Notes: a model not told the origin generated them from the letters alone. A stretch of DNA of 64,000 nt from Sepiola atlantica (GCA_963556195.1 OY744517.1:87543714-87607713), one strand, 5' to 3'; numbered from the stretch's first letter, positions 1 through 12,058 are shown. Numbers and translations: made by a program.

Positions 1-740
1 CCCCGATTACTACTCGGTACTTCTAATAACAAAACCAGATGTTAACCTTTCGACAGCTTGGGCGCATGTGGCAGAGATAGATTGTACTGTGTCTTTCTTT
101 GCACATCTTTCTGTCAATTCATCAACCAGGTGACATCGGGACAGCACTATCAGCAGTAGCTAATCGCTCTGTATAAAAGGAAAAAAGTGTTTTTACACTC
201 GCTAGTGACATCAAGGCTTTGATTCAGCCACCCCGTTAGGCGATTCACCATGACAATGATGACAGTAGCAGTAGCACTACCTATCGCTGATCCGCAACAC
301 TCAGCGCTGACTTAGCGTCGATCTAATTAAGATACGACAGTCAGCAGCACCACGAAGGCTAATAATCTACAGTCCAAACACCACTGTGCAGATAATCATC
401 ATATAAATTGTGATAAGTCAACCCTTAATGATTCAAGATTGCTGACGACCTTCCAATACTGCCATCATGAACATCATCATTTTATTACAGCAGCTCTGTT
501 CATAGCAGCAGCCTTCGATCCTGCCCACAGCAATAGCATCCTCATCATCTAGTCCAGCAGCTCTTTCCTAGAGACGCATTTATTTCTAACAAAATAAAAA
601 CACTTTTATCTTCATTGTACACCCGTGTTGTTTCCTTTTTTTGTGTTACGTTCATACGTCCTACCTCTTTTCATCATTTCTTGTAAGTGGGGTTCATGGC
701 ACACAAGACGTTCCTGCTACGAGATGATTAAATAGTATTC
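1..740. other. No gene or repeat recognised
   Basis: Unique-looking AT-rich sequence. No coding region of plausible length, no RNA gene and no repeat shared with the rest of the window was seen, apart from mildly CAG/CAT-rich stretches around 270-560. Confidence 0.5.
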
Positions 741-741
741 T

Positions 742-962
742 GCTCTGGGCCTTTTGGGTAAGCACAAAGTGTAGTATCTGTTCTGATACTACACTTCTCC
801 TCGGTCAGTGAAGGAGAAATCCTTCTCGACTGAAACAGTTTTTATTTTTGTCTCAATCCAGAGTGCCTCTTGTTGGGGAGTTTGAATTTCCCCACATTAA
901 AAATCGACCTTGTGTCTAACTCTACTCATCCTGCGGAGGCAAGTAAATAGAGACTGCAGTGG
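742..962 (+). mobile_element. U2 snRNA-headed SINE, short form
   Basis: The first ~45 bases resemble the conserved 5' end of U2 snRNA (GGCCTTTTGGGTAAG, then AGTGTAGTATCTGTTCT). An unrelated body of about 170 bp follows and ends in AAGTAAATAGA. The same body follows a U2-like head at 3885-4078 and 60733-60920, so this is a repeated unit and not a U2 gene. The Sm site and 3' stem-loops of U2 were not seen. snRNA-headed SINEs are known in other animals; assignment to a named family is not possible here. Confidence 0.7.
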
Positions 963-1257
963 TATGACTATGGACCATTACTTTAAGAGCAGTCTTTACT
1001 TTTATCATAGGACACTTGGTTTAATCTATGCCATTTGTGGTGTCTTTGTCTTTGTCTCTTTGTCCGGGGATGTAATCTAACACAAAATTCTATATACCAA
1101 GATTAATCACAACTTTTGCATAAAATGTTATGAAGCATTCAATAGTTGTATTAATTTTGTATTAGGGTTTTTACAATACTATTGTGGGGGTAGTTTTTTA
1201 CACCAGACATAAATAAAAAGAAAACACGTTTTACGTTTTTTTTATTTATATCTTAGA

Positions 1258-1350
1258 AAGTGAAAATTATAGAAAATAAAAAGTAAGAATAAAATGATAA
1301 TACAGGGTTCAGGGCTGGGAGCAGGAGTAGAAAGGGGTCCTTATTAATTT
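1258..1350 (+). repeat. Short interspersed repeat (copies at 9.5 and 63.4 kb)
   Basis: A block beginning GAAAATTATAGAAAATAAAA and containing GGGTTCAGGGCTGGGAGCAG recurs at 9515-9597, and its first half at 63364-63420. It lies outside the target-site duplication of the neighbouring U2 SINE, so it is a separate repeat. Family unknown. Confidence 0.5.
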
Positions 1351-1354
1351 CCAC

Positions 1355-1762
1355 GGAATGTCGAGTATTTATTTACTCCTCTCCAGGAGTTAGGCACAAT
1401 GCCAGTTTTATCTTACTCCCACAAGTAAGATGTGACCCAAGTTCGGGTCGGGAAAGTGGGGTTTGAAAAGCCAGCGCCCGAGAGGTGAGCACTCTGGCCA
1501 TTAAAAATTGCCTGAGCATCCCCGTCGGCATTCCCCGGTAGAGGCGCCTCAGGCAGTAAGCAATAAACTTACTCCTCCCCAAAGAGGGGAGGCGAAGCCT
1601 GGGAGGGTTGACCTCCTAGAACTGCACAGGACAGACCCATAGACAGGCATGAATCAAGCCCCGAAGGCCAAGACAATACCAGTCTATGGGGTGCAGTATC
1701 GGAACAGATACTACACTTTGATCTTAGCCAAAAGGCCAAGAGCACCATGGAATGTCGAGTAT
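1355..1762 (-). mobile_element. U2 snRNA-headed SINE, long form, with 14-bp TSD
   Basis: On the minus strand it starts at about 1748 with a U2-like head (TTGGCCTTTTGGCTAAGATC, then AAGTGTAGTATCTGTTCCGA). A GC-richer body of about 330 bp follows, ending near 1369 in GGAGTAAATAAAT. A perfect 14-bp direct repeat, GGAATGTCGAGTAT, flanks the unit at 1355-1368 and 1749-1762. This is direct evidence of insertion by target-primed reverse transcription. The same body occurs at 10575-10793, 28315-28565 and 56095-56458. A 69-codon reading frame inside it is not a gene. The head keeps the U2 5' region almost intact, but nothing shows that it is a functional snRNA. Confidence 0.85.
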
Positions 1763-1857
1763 ACCTGCTAGTTTTCAGAATATTAAGAAAATTAAACAGG
1801 TTTAAAAATATACAACCAAAAACTTACATCTTTTCATCTAATCCGACTCAGAATCGC

Positions 1858-1934
1858 CCTCTCTCTTTCTCTTTCTCTTTCTCTCTCTCTCTTTCTCTTT
1901 CTCTCTCTGTCTCTCTCTTTCTCTCTCTCTCTCC

Positions 1935-1965
<31 letters not shown>

Positions 1966-2121
1966 TCGCTCTTTTTCTCTCTCTCTTTCTTTCTCTTTCT
2001 TTTTTCTCTCTCTCTCTTTCTTTTTTTCTCTCTCTCTCTTTCTTTCTTTCTCTCTCTTCCTCTCTCTCTTTCTCTCTCTCTCTCTTTTTCTCTCTCTCTG
2101 TCTCTCTTTCTCTCTCTCTCT
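1858..2121. repeat. Polypyrimidine CT/CTTT tract
   Basis: About 264 bp of almost pure pyrimidine made of CT and CTTT units. It produces long Ser/Leu/Phe or Arg/Glu/Lys frames that are low-complexity artefacts, not proteins. Confidence 0.95.
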
Positions 2122-2123
2122 AA

Positions 2124-2425
2124 TCATTTAATGTTACTTTTCTCTTGTTCAGAGGTCAGACGTGTTTTGATATTCCGCAATTTCACTCTCAAGTCCTCAC
2201 GGTTCAACAAGGTCAACTGTCTCCAAATTTCACTTTTACGGTCTTTTCTAATCACTTGCTTCCAAGTTTTCCTTGGTCGGCTAACCTTTCTGTGATTCAA
2301 GACATCCTTCAAAGGTTTATTCAGGAAGATCCCCGCTCCACATGGTCGTCCCAGCGTAACTTATTCGTCCTTAAGATCATCTCTATCCAGGGTAAATGTA
2401 GTGCTAGAATATCAGGGAAAAAATA
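2124..2425 (-). mobile_element. Non-LTR retrotransposon RT C-terminal remnant
   Basis: The minus strand encodes, across shifted frames, a segment reading NKLRWDDHVERGSS near 2390-2350, then SRPRKTWKQVIRKD near 2280-2240. This is the LRW-HVER...GRPRKTW signature seen downstream of the reverse transcriptase domain in Jockey/CR1-type LINEs. Stops and frameshifts break it, so it is a dead fragment. The flanking CT tract adjoins its 3' side. Confidence 0.7.
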
Positions 2426-2629
2426 AAACTGATTTTATAAATATTTTCTCTTCTACCATTTTAATTTACAACGTTCACATCATACATAGAACAGCTACAG
2501 AATACACTGAAAATATGGACGAACTGTTTGGAGGCCAAAGATTTAATGGTTTATTTAAAACCAAAGTGATGAAACGATTCCGGTCAGCATCTTTGTTCCG
2601 TATGCAGGAAACGGTGTTAGATGCAATGT

Positions 2630-3060
2630 GAGTCAGTGTAACTTATTGTGGGTCACAAAAAGTATAGTGATTCAAAAGGTAAGTTAGCTTCAAACCCCAA
2701 CTTCAGGTGTAAGAGATGTATGGGACAGGCTTGCCCTATTGATGGCCGTTCTCATAAAGAGATAATATTAGATGACAAAGTTCTAGAAGTTGTAGATTCT
2801 TTCTGCTACCTCGGAGCGAAAGTGAAAGCTGAATGAGCGAAATTTCATGAGCATTTGCTTCTGGTAACATCATGTGTTGCCCTCCTTCTACATTCGGGTT
2901 TTAAGTAGTATAGCAGTTGTGTCAGGAGCGTCATGTTATATAATAGTGAGTGTTGGATACTCACTTGGTCCATTCTCACCCGATTGCAGTGTAATGACCG
3001 ATCCTTGATTATATTGGATAATGGCCTTGCGAGGCCAGACGCATGTTGAAGTGGACGTAT
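2630..3060 (+). mobile_element. Non-LTR retrotransposon RT remnant
   Basis: The plus strand encodes RCKRCMGQACPIDGR and then KVLEVVDSFCYLGAKV (about 2705-2825). Further on, in another frame, it reads VRSVMLYNSECW near 2925-2960. These are typical of the LINE region after the RT palm (PIDGR, LEVVDSFCYLGD, CVRSVMLYGSE). The copy is broken by stops and shifts and runs into another repeat at about 3040. Confidence 0.75.
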
Positions 3061-3400
3061 GTGTGGGGATCGTTTGGTTTGGCTTGCGCGATTTAGTATG
3101 GGTGAACCCGTACAACCAAGTGTAGAATAAAACTGGTTCTCACAGTTGGAGCTCACACACGTTGACAGGGCCACCACCTAAGGTCAAGGGTCAAGGTGCA
3201 CCTGCGCATAGGGGCTCTGTGTGAGAAACTGAGTTTTGCCAGTCTGTTTTTTGGAAGCAAGCCGAACAAACGTATTTCTCTATGTAGTCCGAAATGAAAA
3301 TGGGAATTTATTTCCCTAAGAGAATACAGGCATGAGATTCCTTTTTCCCCCCCTCTTCGAATGCTAAGGACTTAAGCTATGAATTAATTACGATAGAATA
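3040..3400 (+). repeat. Interspersed repeat of about 370 bp, unknown family
   Basis: Matches, with moderate divergence over its whole length, the reverse complement of 36790-37190. Shared blocks include TTGAAGTGGACGTAT/TTGAGGTGGACGTAT and the CACCTGCGCATAG region. No coding capacity or tRNA-like boxes were recognised. It interrupts LINE debris on both sides. Confidence 0.65.
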
Positions 3401-3629
3401 GTAATTTGGTTTCTCTCTTAATGTTGGTGAAACATCTCCAAGATCAACGGTAGACTGACACCTAAATAAAACCAATCAAAGTGTAAAAGATTGTTTGCCT
3501 TGTGAATCGTTTCATGAAGGTTTTGTTGTAGACACAGTGGACGGCGATGTTCACGGCAGTACAGAAGCGAATAAAGAACTCAACCACTAGACGACATCGA
3601 GACGACACCCATCCACACAACGAGGAAGA

Positions 3630-3885
3630 GAAGGTATGAGAAATTAAAGGCTATGTAACAATTAGATGGATCTGCAATGTGAAATCTGATCAAATCGAAG
3701 GTTGGTGCATTTGCTGAAAAGCACTACAATTACCAGGCACGGATGTTATCCTAAAAACGAATCAGTTGTGCTGGTATAGTCATGTGGAGCATTCAACCTC
3801 CTGGATAAATCGTTGTAGAAACATAAAAGTCTTGAATTGTAGGAAGACTGGTCGGCCAAGGAAGACTTGGAAGCATGCATCACAC
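3630..3885 (+). mobile_element. Non-LTR retrotransposon RT C-terminal remnant
   Basis: Encodes an RWICNVKSDQ-like segment near 3662-3692, then a GRPRKTWKHA segment near 3850-3878. These correspond to the MVRWMCNV and GRPRKTW blocks of LINE RT tails. Broken by stops. It is immediately followed by a U2-headed SINE. Confidence 0.7.
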
Positions 3886-4078
3886 TCTTAGCCTTTGGGC
3901 TAGGATCAAACTGCAGTATTTGTTCTGTCTGTTCTGTCCTCTGTTAGAGGAGGAAAAATCTTTCTTGACTGGGACAATTTTAATTTTTGTCCCATTTTGG
4001 AGGAGCTGGATATCGCCTAAATAAAAACCTACCTTGTATCTTTATCCTCATGGGGACACAACTAAATAGAAACACACT
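3885..4078 (+). mobile_element. U2 snRNA-headed SINE, short form
   Basis: The head TTAGCCTTTGGGCTAGGATC is a diverged U2 5' end. The body matches 742-962 (a TTTTTGTCCCA block, then CACAACTAAATAGA at the end). More diverged than the first copy. Confidence 0.65.
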
Positions 4079-5271
4079 TGTATTATGTCTTTTTTTTATC
4101 AGTTATAGTTTTGATTTAAATTTAAAAATGAATTGATGATTTAACTTGACAGAAAATAATAATTTTAATATTAAGTAGACATTTTAAAATATAAAATGAA
4201 TTTATCGAATTTACATATTGACCTGCTGAACCGTGAGGCCTGGAGAATGAACTTGTAAAATATGATAAAACATCGCACTCCTCGACAAAGGAGACATGAC
4301 ACTTAATTGAAAGAGAGAGAGAGAGAGAGACTCCAATGTGTGTGGCAGAAAGTACACACAGCACTAAGAAAGAAAACTAGTTGTATATTAAGATAGGAAG
4401 GTGACACGAGCAACGATATGTGGCACATTTGTTAGCTGTCTCAGCTGCTAACAGGATACGATGTCAACTGTTCAACTAATTTTGATTTGGCTGTCTTCTG
4501 CCTCTTCTGCAAAATCGAACCAATGCAATTTTATCAGATGATGTCAACCTCAGTGTCATATGACTGTTCACCTGTCATTTTGTGATGATCAGGCACACTG
4601 TAACTGAAGTATGTGCTTTTTTGGTGCTATTTTCTTTGTTTTTGTGTAAACCGTTTGGTTTTGTTGTTTTATTAACCCATTTTAGCTTGTTTCATGCAGA
4701 AAGACAATACCTATTTGTTGATGAAGGAGTACAATAAACAACGTTGTTACCGAGTGGAAAGAACAGCCAACATAGTTCTCTGCATTAGCAAATCCACATA
4801 AGAAAAAGAAGAGAAAAAGGTGTATTGCAATAGAAAGTACAATAATGGTGAGACAGGCATTAGTAAGATATTACTGATGTTCTAAGCAAGACATTTGTCA
4901 ATCAGTGCTCACTTTATATATACTAAGTTCATATAGCGAAAAATGGTGTAGACTATTCAATTACAAAACTATTATAAACGATTCATTGTATACAATCAAT
5001 TGAATACAAGTTAATATTGTAATCATGGTTTAAAATAAGATGGACTCTTAATTACCTCACTGGAATCTTATCTTACTTATATCACAGAATAAATTGTCAT
5101 GACAAAAATAACCCTCTTTTATGAGGAATATGTTGATAGGCGGAAGTGGCTTAAGGAAGTGAGAAAATATAGAATGGGGCAGAGAGGATATAAAACCAAA
5201 AGAAACAGGCGATTAAGAGAGAACGTTTTTTGCTTTTAGTGAAGTAAGAAGATTGGTGACAGTGAAAAACA
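4079..5271. other. No gene recognised
   Basis: AT-rich unique-looking sequence. A short GA run lies at 4311-4330. No credible coding region or shared repeat was found. Confidence 0.5.
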
Positions 5272-5340
5272 AGAAGAAGAAGAAGAAAAAGAAGAAGAAG
5301 AAGATGAAGAAGAAGATGAAGAAGATGAAGAAGAAGACGG
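5272..5340 (+). repeat. GAA-rich trinucleotide tract
   Basis: About 70 bp of AAGAAG/GATGAAGAA units, purine-only on the plus strand. Confidence 0.9.
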
Positions 5341-5893
5341 ATAAATGATACAATAAACAAGATATTATTTTTAATATTTTGCTCTTTCAAACAACAGTAA
5401 ACATAGCTGGTTTGAAATTCTAACATTTCTTGACAAAATCTTATTTTAATATCACTATTCGGTTCACAGAAATATTTACACAGCCAAGATAAATTTTATA
5501 GATATGTGTGCGTGTGTGTGTGTGTGTCCTGCTAATCTGAATCTCAAGTTTTCTGGCTCTATGAACTATCATAAAATTCAAAACAAACACCAATTTTCAC
5601 CAACATTGGCCAACCAGACGTTACAAAAGTATATGTACAAATCTGTCTTGTGTTGACTGTAAATAACAAACCAAGCTGACACCTATGGTTACTTCCCCAC
5701 TCCCTCTTCATAAAAGGAATGGACTCCCAACATTAAGTCTAAGAGAGAAAGGTCTGATTTCGGAAATAAACAGATAAAATCGATATTAAAAGCTATAGCT
5801 GTTTGATCACATATGAAGGGGCAGACTTTGATGACACATTCTCCCACCCTCCTCTTAAATATTTGTTGTTTAATTTGAACAAAAATTTTCGGA
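5341..5893. other. No gene recognised; GT run inside
   Basis: Unique-looking sequence with a short GT microsatellite at 5507-5527. Nothing else identified. Confidence 0.5.
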
Positions 5894-6597
5894 TTGTTAT
5901 CAACTGAGCACCCAATGTTTTATATAATAATCATTTTGCTTTTAAATCAACTTGTTATCAACTGAGCACCCAATGTTTTATATAATAATCATTTTTCGTT
6001 TAAATCAACTTGTTATCAACTGAGCACCCAATGTTTCATATAATAATCATTTTTCATTTAAATCAACTTGTTATCAACTGAGCACCTAATGTTTCATATA
6101 ATAATCATTTTGCTTTTAAATCAACTTGTTATCAACTGAGCACCCAATGTTTCATATAATAATCATTTTTCATTTAAATCAACTTGTTATCAACTGAGCA
6201 CCCAATGTTTCATATAATAATCATTTTTCGTTTAAATCAACTTGTTGTCAACTGAGCACTCAATGTTTCATATAATAATCATTTTTCTTTTAAATCAACT
6301 TGTTATCAACTGAGCACTCAATGTTTTATATAATAATCATTTTGCTTTTAAATCAACTTGTTATCAACTGAGCACCCAATGTTTTATATAATAATCATTT
6401 TTCTTTTAAATCAACTTGTTATCAACTGAGCACCTAATGTTTCATATAATAATCATTTTTCTTTTAAATCAACTTGTTGTCAACTGAGCACTCAATGTTT
6501 CATATAATAATCATTTTTCTTTTAAATCAACTTGTTATCAACTGAGCACTCAATGTTCCATATAATAATCATTTTTCTTTTAAATCAATTTGTTCAA
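5894..6597 (+). repeat. 58-bp tandem array, 12 copies
   Basis: A 58-bp unit containing TTATCAACTGAGCACCCAAT and TATAATAATCATTTT repeats about 12 times head to tail. Variation is mainly at a few sites (TTTTGCTTTT/TTTTTCGTTT/TTTTTCATTT, CACCC/CACTC, TTTTAT/TTTCAT). The spacing is uniform and there are no unique spacers, so it is a minisatellite and not CRISPR. Confidence 0.95.
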
Positions 6598-7521
6598 TTT
6601 CTAAGTTCATGTTCAATTTGTTATGTAATTTTAACATAAGATGACTTCCCCTGGTATTGATATTCCCCAAGGATTTGCTCACCGCTTTCTAAGAGAGTTG
6701 TTATTTCATTTAAATGTAATGATTTTCGATTACTCTATCGATTTAACGCCAAATTCTCATTGTGTTAAGAAAATATTTTTGAAAACTTACTGTTCAATTT
6801 TTAGGGAAGAGTAGTGTGTTATTTAGTTTAACTTGTACTTATCCCTTGCTCGAAATTCTGAAACGGCATTTGTTAAAGAAATTATTTAAAATCAAGTAGA
6901 GACAATATCATTTTAAACTTACATAAAAAACTGAACTCCTTAATAAAAAATGTATATCATTAATATATAAAAGCTTTTTTGAATCGATAATAATCAGAAA
7001 TTATGTTTTTTTTAAATTGAATAAAAATATTTTATTAGGGAGACATCATGCATATGAATGTCTATAAAGGGAACTTCATGGAGGGAAAACAATAAGTGAT
7101 ATATTTGAGAAGGAGAGGTCATTAAATAGGAAAAGATTAAGCCTTATTGTTAAATAGGGAAGAATGGGTTGGAGATACCAAGTAAGTGAAACTAGAACAA
7201 GGGAGGTGGAATTTGTTCAAACAGTTGGTGTTTAAGTTAAATAAACTTTTGGCTGCTTCAATGTGAGTTATGTAGACATCCAAACTGGATAGTGGTGTTT
7301 AATCCAAATATATTCAAGATGGTTTTATTATCCAAAATGTACAAGTGTGTATCATAACGCTTGTCTTCATCTAGCTTACTTTCATCACCAATAGCAAAGT
7401 TAGCCATGTCACTATTGTAGTTGTAACAAAATATCAGGACCCCTTCACCTCGAAAACCCACAGCCACAGCATAAATACTGATACTGCAGGTACCAATGAC
7501 TATAAAATCACATAACTCATT
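6598..7521. other. No gene recognised
   Basis: AT-rich sequence after the 58-bp array. No coding region or repeat recognised. Confidence 0.5.
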
Positions 7522-7870
7522 GAGGAGGAAGCAGCAGACATTGAACACGTTAAAGAAATTATGAAGGAGGACAAAACAATATTCCCATTCCCAAGAAACG
7601 AAGAATGGAAGAAATTAAAATTAGAAATAGAAAAAGGGAACAGACTTCTCTCATATATCTTAACAGGTACCATTACAGACTTTAACCAGTTAGTTCGTGT
7701 AGGGGCCAAATCGGTAATTATGAGACTAAGAATAGAAACAAAATCCCGTAAAACTAATGGACCAACAAAGCACAAGTGGGAAACTAGATTGGAAACTCAA
7801 ATCAACAAACTACAAAAAGAAGGTAAAGCGGCAAATAAGGCAAGAAAAACAAAAAGAATTGTCAACATAC
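7522..7870 (+). mobile_element. Probable non-LTR element ORF fragment (pre-RT region)
   Basis: An open stretch of about 115 codons reads through FPFPRNEEWKKLKLEIEK and a later KWETRLETQINKLQKEGK block. It is charged and coiled-coil-like. The WK-RLE-QI-KL arrangement resembles the segment before the RT domain in some invertebrate LINE polyproteins. No catalytic motif is present. The frame runs into a TATG microsatellite, so the fragment is truncated. It could instead be the relic of another gene. Confidence 0.4.
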
Positions 7871-7901
7871 AACTGAACAATCTAATATATATAAATAGCA
7901 A

Positions 7902-7944
7902 ACGTATGTATGTATGTATGTATGTATGTATGTATGTATGTATG
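7902..7944 (+). repeat. (TATG)n microsatellite
   Basis: About ten perfect TATG units. The Met-Tyr-Val-Cys frames across it are artefacts. Confidence 0.95.
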
Positions 7945-9514
7945 TCTGCAAAAGGCAAGTGAACAATTCAATAATAAAGGCAGAGACTGTTTGTTTTTTT
8001 AAACAAGGACACAATGATAATCTTCTCATGGAAAATCTCCGGGATAGATTCGAACCAGACACTCGTCTGTCAAACAAGAAAAAAACAACCCTCATCTTTT
8101 CCTTTTTCTTGCACTAACCGAATCAGTCAAGCAAAAATTCTCCATCACACCATTTTACTTCATCGTTTATCTTCCTCTGAACCATTCACATAGAATGCAT
8201 CACATTCTCCCCTTCACTCAATACATTCTGCCTTTCAGATTTTCTTTTTCACTTTCTTCTTTTCCAGGATAGGATGTTAAACGCGAATATATCTAATACT
8301 TTCCCTCTTGTCACCATAACTACCGTTCTTGACATACCCTGCGTGTATTTAATGGCTTCTACAGAACTGAAGTATTCCAAATTGATATGTGCTTTTAGAA
8401 TCTTGCATCATAGCGTGTGTTTTTTTGTGTCCCTATTGAGTTATTTCCTGTCTTCACACTATCAATGTTGCTTGCTTCCTTCTGGCATACATTAGCTTTG
8501 ACTGCGATGACAAACTGATGCTATAAAGAATATTGCTACGACATGGATAAGACTTTGTTGCCTGGACCTTAATATCAATGCAGAAGAAATATATACTAAG
8601 CTTATCTATTTTAAACATAAACGAACAGCCAATAACTATTGTATTTTATTCATTGGCGCCTTCAGACAACACGTGACAGAAGTGGTAGGTGATTCTATTC
8701 AACCAGAAGAGCTTAAAAATGAGTTGTTTATTTATTTATATAATAATAAAATTTCGATAATCTTACTTGCTTGCACATTGAATGTTTTAGATGGTGGGAG
8801 GAAAGGCGAATGATTACAAGATGTTGTGAAGGAAGGAAATGAGGAAGTGATGGTAGGCATATAATAGAGGGAATTGTAGTAGTAGAAGCGGCAGCAATGT
8901 ATGAGAAGGAGAGTAAGATAATGATGTAAATATGTAGCAATATTTATATGCAGGTTTGTAAAAGTAAAGTTAAACCGGAAATTTTTCGTGTAAGGTAAAA
9001 ATTAAACTGAGTATGAAAAATTCCATTTAGAAGTTACAATTTTTTGAATTGGGACTACGTGTTAATATATGATGTCATGAAAAGAAGTATGTGGCAGAAA
9101 AGTTAGAGAGATCTTGTCTCTGGGAATTTGACATCAAAGTGATCAGACGTGGGTTTTGAATCCTCCTCCACCCTATGAGGGTTAGAATGGGAGGGAAAGG
9201 ATGCAGTTCGCCTTGCTGCAAATTACTGTAAGAAGTATATAAAATATCAGAGCAATTAATGAAGCTATTTGTTGTTCTTTTTAAAGAAATTATATTAGTT
9301 CATCCAGCAAGAGAAGATAGAAAGAAAGGCTCAAGATCTCTACGACTGCCACATCACCACTACGACTACCTTTACAACTAGACGTCATCAACTACTTCAA
9401 ACAGATGAACAGCTGTTTCTGTCAATGAAAACGATCTATGGGGATCGTTAGAAGCCTGCCACCCACCCACAACGCTATCCTACAATAAAGGAATGTAAAT
9501 AAAAAGAAAAGGAA
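7945..9514. other. No gene recognised
   Basis: Unique-looking sequence. On the minus strand at about 8045-8060 there is an isolated box-B-like GGTTCGAATC without a convincing box A, which may be tRNA-SINE debris. Nothing else was supported. Confidence 0.45.
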
Positions 9515-9597
9515 CACTTGAAAATTACACAACATTATAAAAATGGTAATATAGGGTTCAGAGCTGGGAGCAGGAGTATGCATGGGTCCTTATTCAT
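9515..9597 (+). repeat. Copy of the 1258-1350 interspersed repeat
   Basis: Shares the AGGGTTCAGAGCTGGGAGCA core and the GGGTCCTTATT end with 1258-1350. Confidence 0.5.
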
Positions 9598-10256
9598 TAC
9601 AGTTGGGCCTTCTAGTTTCTGATGAAAACGTAAGCATTATTTAAATGAAGCATGACCAAACTCATTAAAAGATTAAATAATGTTATAGAGAATGCTGTAA
9701 GATATATTTATGAGTAACCTTTTACAATGTGGTTCCGTGTATATGCAAATTAATTCATCTTTGATAGATGGGTACTGTCTCCATATGTGCGTGTTATACA
9801 CATTTAGTTTTTTCTTGCCAATAAAAAGTGGTTGTGAGAGCCAATACTATCTACTTCCAAATACTGCAACAGAGGGCGGGTCAGTAATGCTTAGGAGGCC
9901 TCACTACTTTAAACAATATTTTTGTGGCTTATTTAACAGTTTGTCAGAAAAAATATATAGTGTTGCTTTTAAAAGTAAGAACATATTAAAAAAATAAAAT
10001 AAAATAAAATGTTATTGCGCATGTATATTGATCTGACCCAAACGTAATTCTGTCAAACTTATCGTCTTGTGAAAATCATTATGAGGGTAAATTTGAAGAA
10101 AAAATAAATGCATTCCTTATAAAGCATATGAAGACTGGAAATTTTGTAAAAGTTTCGTCTCTGATGTTCAGTAATTATAAAGATTAACACATTGGTTTGT
10201 TTATAAGAGTAATATACGGCTATAATTTCGCAGTTAAGATCGCCCAAGTAAAACGA
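9598..10256. other. No gene recognised
   Basis: AT-rich. Several short frames exist, but none resembles a protein family. An AAATA run lies near 9990-10010. Confidence 0.5.
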
Positions 10257-10320
10257 CGTTGAGCCTGGTCAGTATTAAATAGGTGACCATTTGAGAAGAT
10301 CAGGTGCTGTATGTAAAAAT
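10257..10320 (+). pseudogene. 5S rRNA-derived fragment
   Basis: TTGAGCCTGGTCAGTATTAA, then GGTGACCATTTGAGAAGATC and AGGTGCTGTA, follow the 3' half of 5S rRNA (GGCCTGGTTAGTACTTGGATG...GGGTGCTGT). Only about half of 5S is present and it is diverged. It is therefore a pseudogene or 5S-headed SINE remnant, like the fuller copy at 53342-53480. Confidence 0.6.
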
Positions 10321-10574
10321 AAATCTCTTCAAAAATTCAAATTAATCTACAACACTATGATGACAGAGATGAGAACTTATCGAGTTAAAAGCGACCACAG
10401 TTTTTTTTTACATGTTGGGTGGCTATTTACAATAGGAAAAAGGAGCATGCTCAGAGGTGTGGGTTTTAATAGGTGTCGGTGATTTAAATGCCTGGATACT
10501 AACCCATTTTAAAAGACGAGATACAACGACAATACGTCCTTGACAATCAGTCAAACAATGGCTTAGTTGCTGTC

Positions 10575-10793
10575 CGGTTGAAATATAGTTCTGTTCAGTT
10601 CACTCTTCCAGCTTTTACTCTCTCTAAGAAGGGGGTTAGTTTATTGCTAATCTCTTAGGGCTCCTCTACCGGGGAATGCTGATGGATCTGCTCAGGTATT
10701 TTTGTAGACCAGAGTGCACTTCATCTAGTGCACTTGCTTTTCAAAACTCACTTGACCTTGTGTCTAACTTCCTACAGAGAAGGTAAATAAATA
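10575..10793 (+). mobile_element. U2-family SINE, long-form body, head lost
   Basis: Body only. CTAGGG-like and CTCTACCGGGGAATGCTGAT blocks, the TGCTTTTCAAAACTCAC block and the terminal AAGGTAAATAAATA match the reverse complement of 1369-1748. The U2-like head is degraded, with only a TTCTGTTC-like trace near 10592. Confidence 0.65.
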
Positions 10794-11570
10794 TACAACG
10801 ACAGTGAGGCAGATGGAAAAACATGGTGGACCTGAGCAGAGGGGAAAGAGATTCGTGTAATTAGGAGGGCGTTTGTGGGAGTTGTGTTAGTAGTCGGAAC
10901 AAGAATTGCTCTTTTTTGATCATCGTGTGACCTTACTGTGCTGCAAATGATTTTTCTATTAGTTTCTTACAGCATCACTACGCCATGTCCTATCCGTAGC
11001 ATTGTAACTATAGATAACATTTATTGGGGATAAGTAGATGGACGTGTAGTAATAGTGGTTGTAGACATTGATTTGTTCTTTCATGTGATCTCGTTTTGTC
11101 TCAGTGATCTAACAAGATCTTCATAGTTTTCGGAGTTCAAAATTGTGCTAGTAACTTTTGCAATTACCATGTAACATATTATGTTTGTCACTGTAGTTGA
11201 ACTGAGTTTGCATGATAACCATCCGTGTACATCTAATTCCGTTAATTCAAGAGTTTTCATTATTTATTTTTTGAAGAAATAGTTTATCTTTCGTTGTCGC
11301 AATTTAAAAATTTAGTTTTATTGTTCTAAATGTGGATGGTCACCAATTTTGTGGAATGAGAAATAAATGCAAAGATTTGTGTTAGTTTTGTTTCAGTGTA
11401 GTCTGAACAAGAGTTCCTCCCGAATTTTAGACCATCGTGGACACTTTACTGTGCTAAAAAGGAATTTTTAAGTTCCTTACAAAAAACAATCGTATACAAA
11501 AACATTGTTATACGGACCCCACTATCCTGTGACACTGACGACAAGTAAAATTTGTTATTTAAAAACAATC
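10794..11570. other. No gene recognised
   Basis: No credible coding region or repeat. Unique-looking AT-rich sequence. Confidence 0.5.
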
Positions 11571-11650
11571 CAAATAATAATAATAATAATAATAATAATA
11601 GTGATAATAATAATAATAATAATAACAATAATAATAATAATAATAATAAC

Positions 11651-11713
<63 letters not shown>

Positions 11714-11714
11714 T
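11571..11714. repeat. (AAT)n microsatellite
   Basis: About 144 bp of AAT units with rare GTG/AAC interruptions. Confidence 0.95.
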
Positions 11715-11975
11715 AGACTATGGAAATTCAAAGAAGTAAAGGTGATCCTCTTTGTAATTGGAGCGCTTGGAACCATAACGAAAAGCCATCATAAATGGCT
11801 TACATAGATTGACGAGACAATTTCTTTTACAATTCTGCAAAAGGCTTGCCTATTAGGAACAGCGAAAGGGTTAAGGTACAGCTTGAATATATAAGGTCAA
11901 GGGAATTAACTTGATGTTAAAAAACATTAAAAAAACAAAACCCCAACTAAAAACATCCAAAAGTTGAGACTACTA

Positions 11976-11977
<2 letters not shown>

Positions 11978-12055
<78 letters not shown>

Positions 12056-12058
12056 TAA
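11978..12058. repeat. (AAT)n microsatellite
   Basis: About 80 bp of nearly perfect AAT units. Confidence 0.95.

Noticed and set aside
1373..1582. 69-codon frame in a GC-richer stretch
   Set aside because: Lies inside the U2-headed SINE body; not a frame in the other copies (10575, 28315).
1747..2295. 182-codon Ser/Leu/Phe-rich reading frame
   Set aside because: Produced by the CT tract; no complexity outside it.
5894..6597. CRISPR-like regular array
   Set aside because: 58-bp units without variable spacers; a minisatellite.
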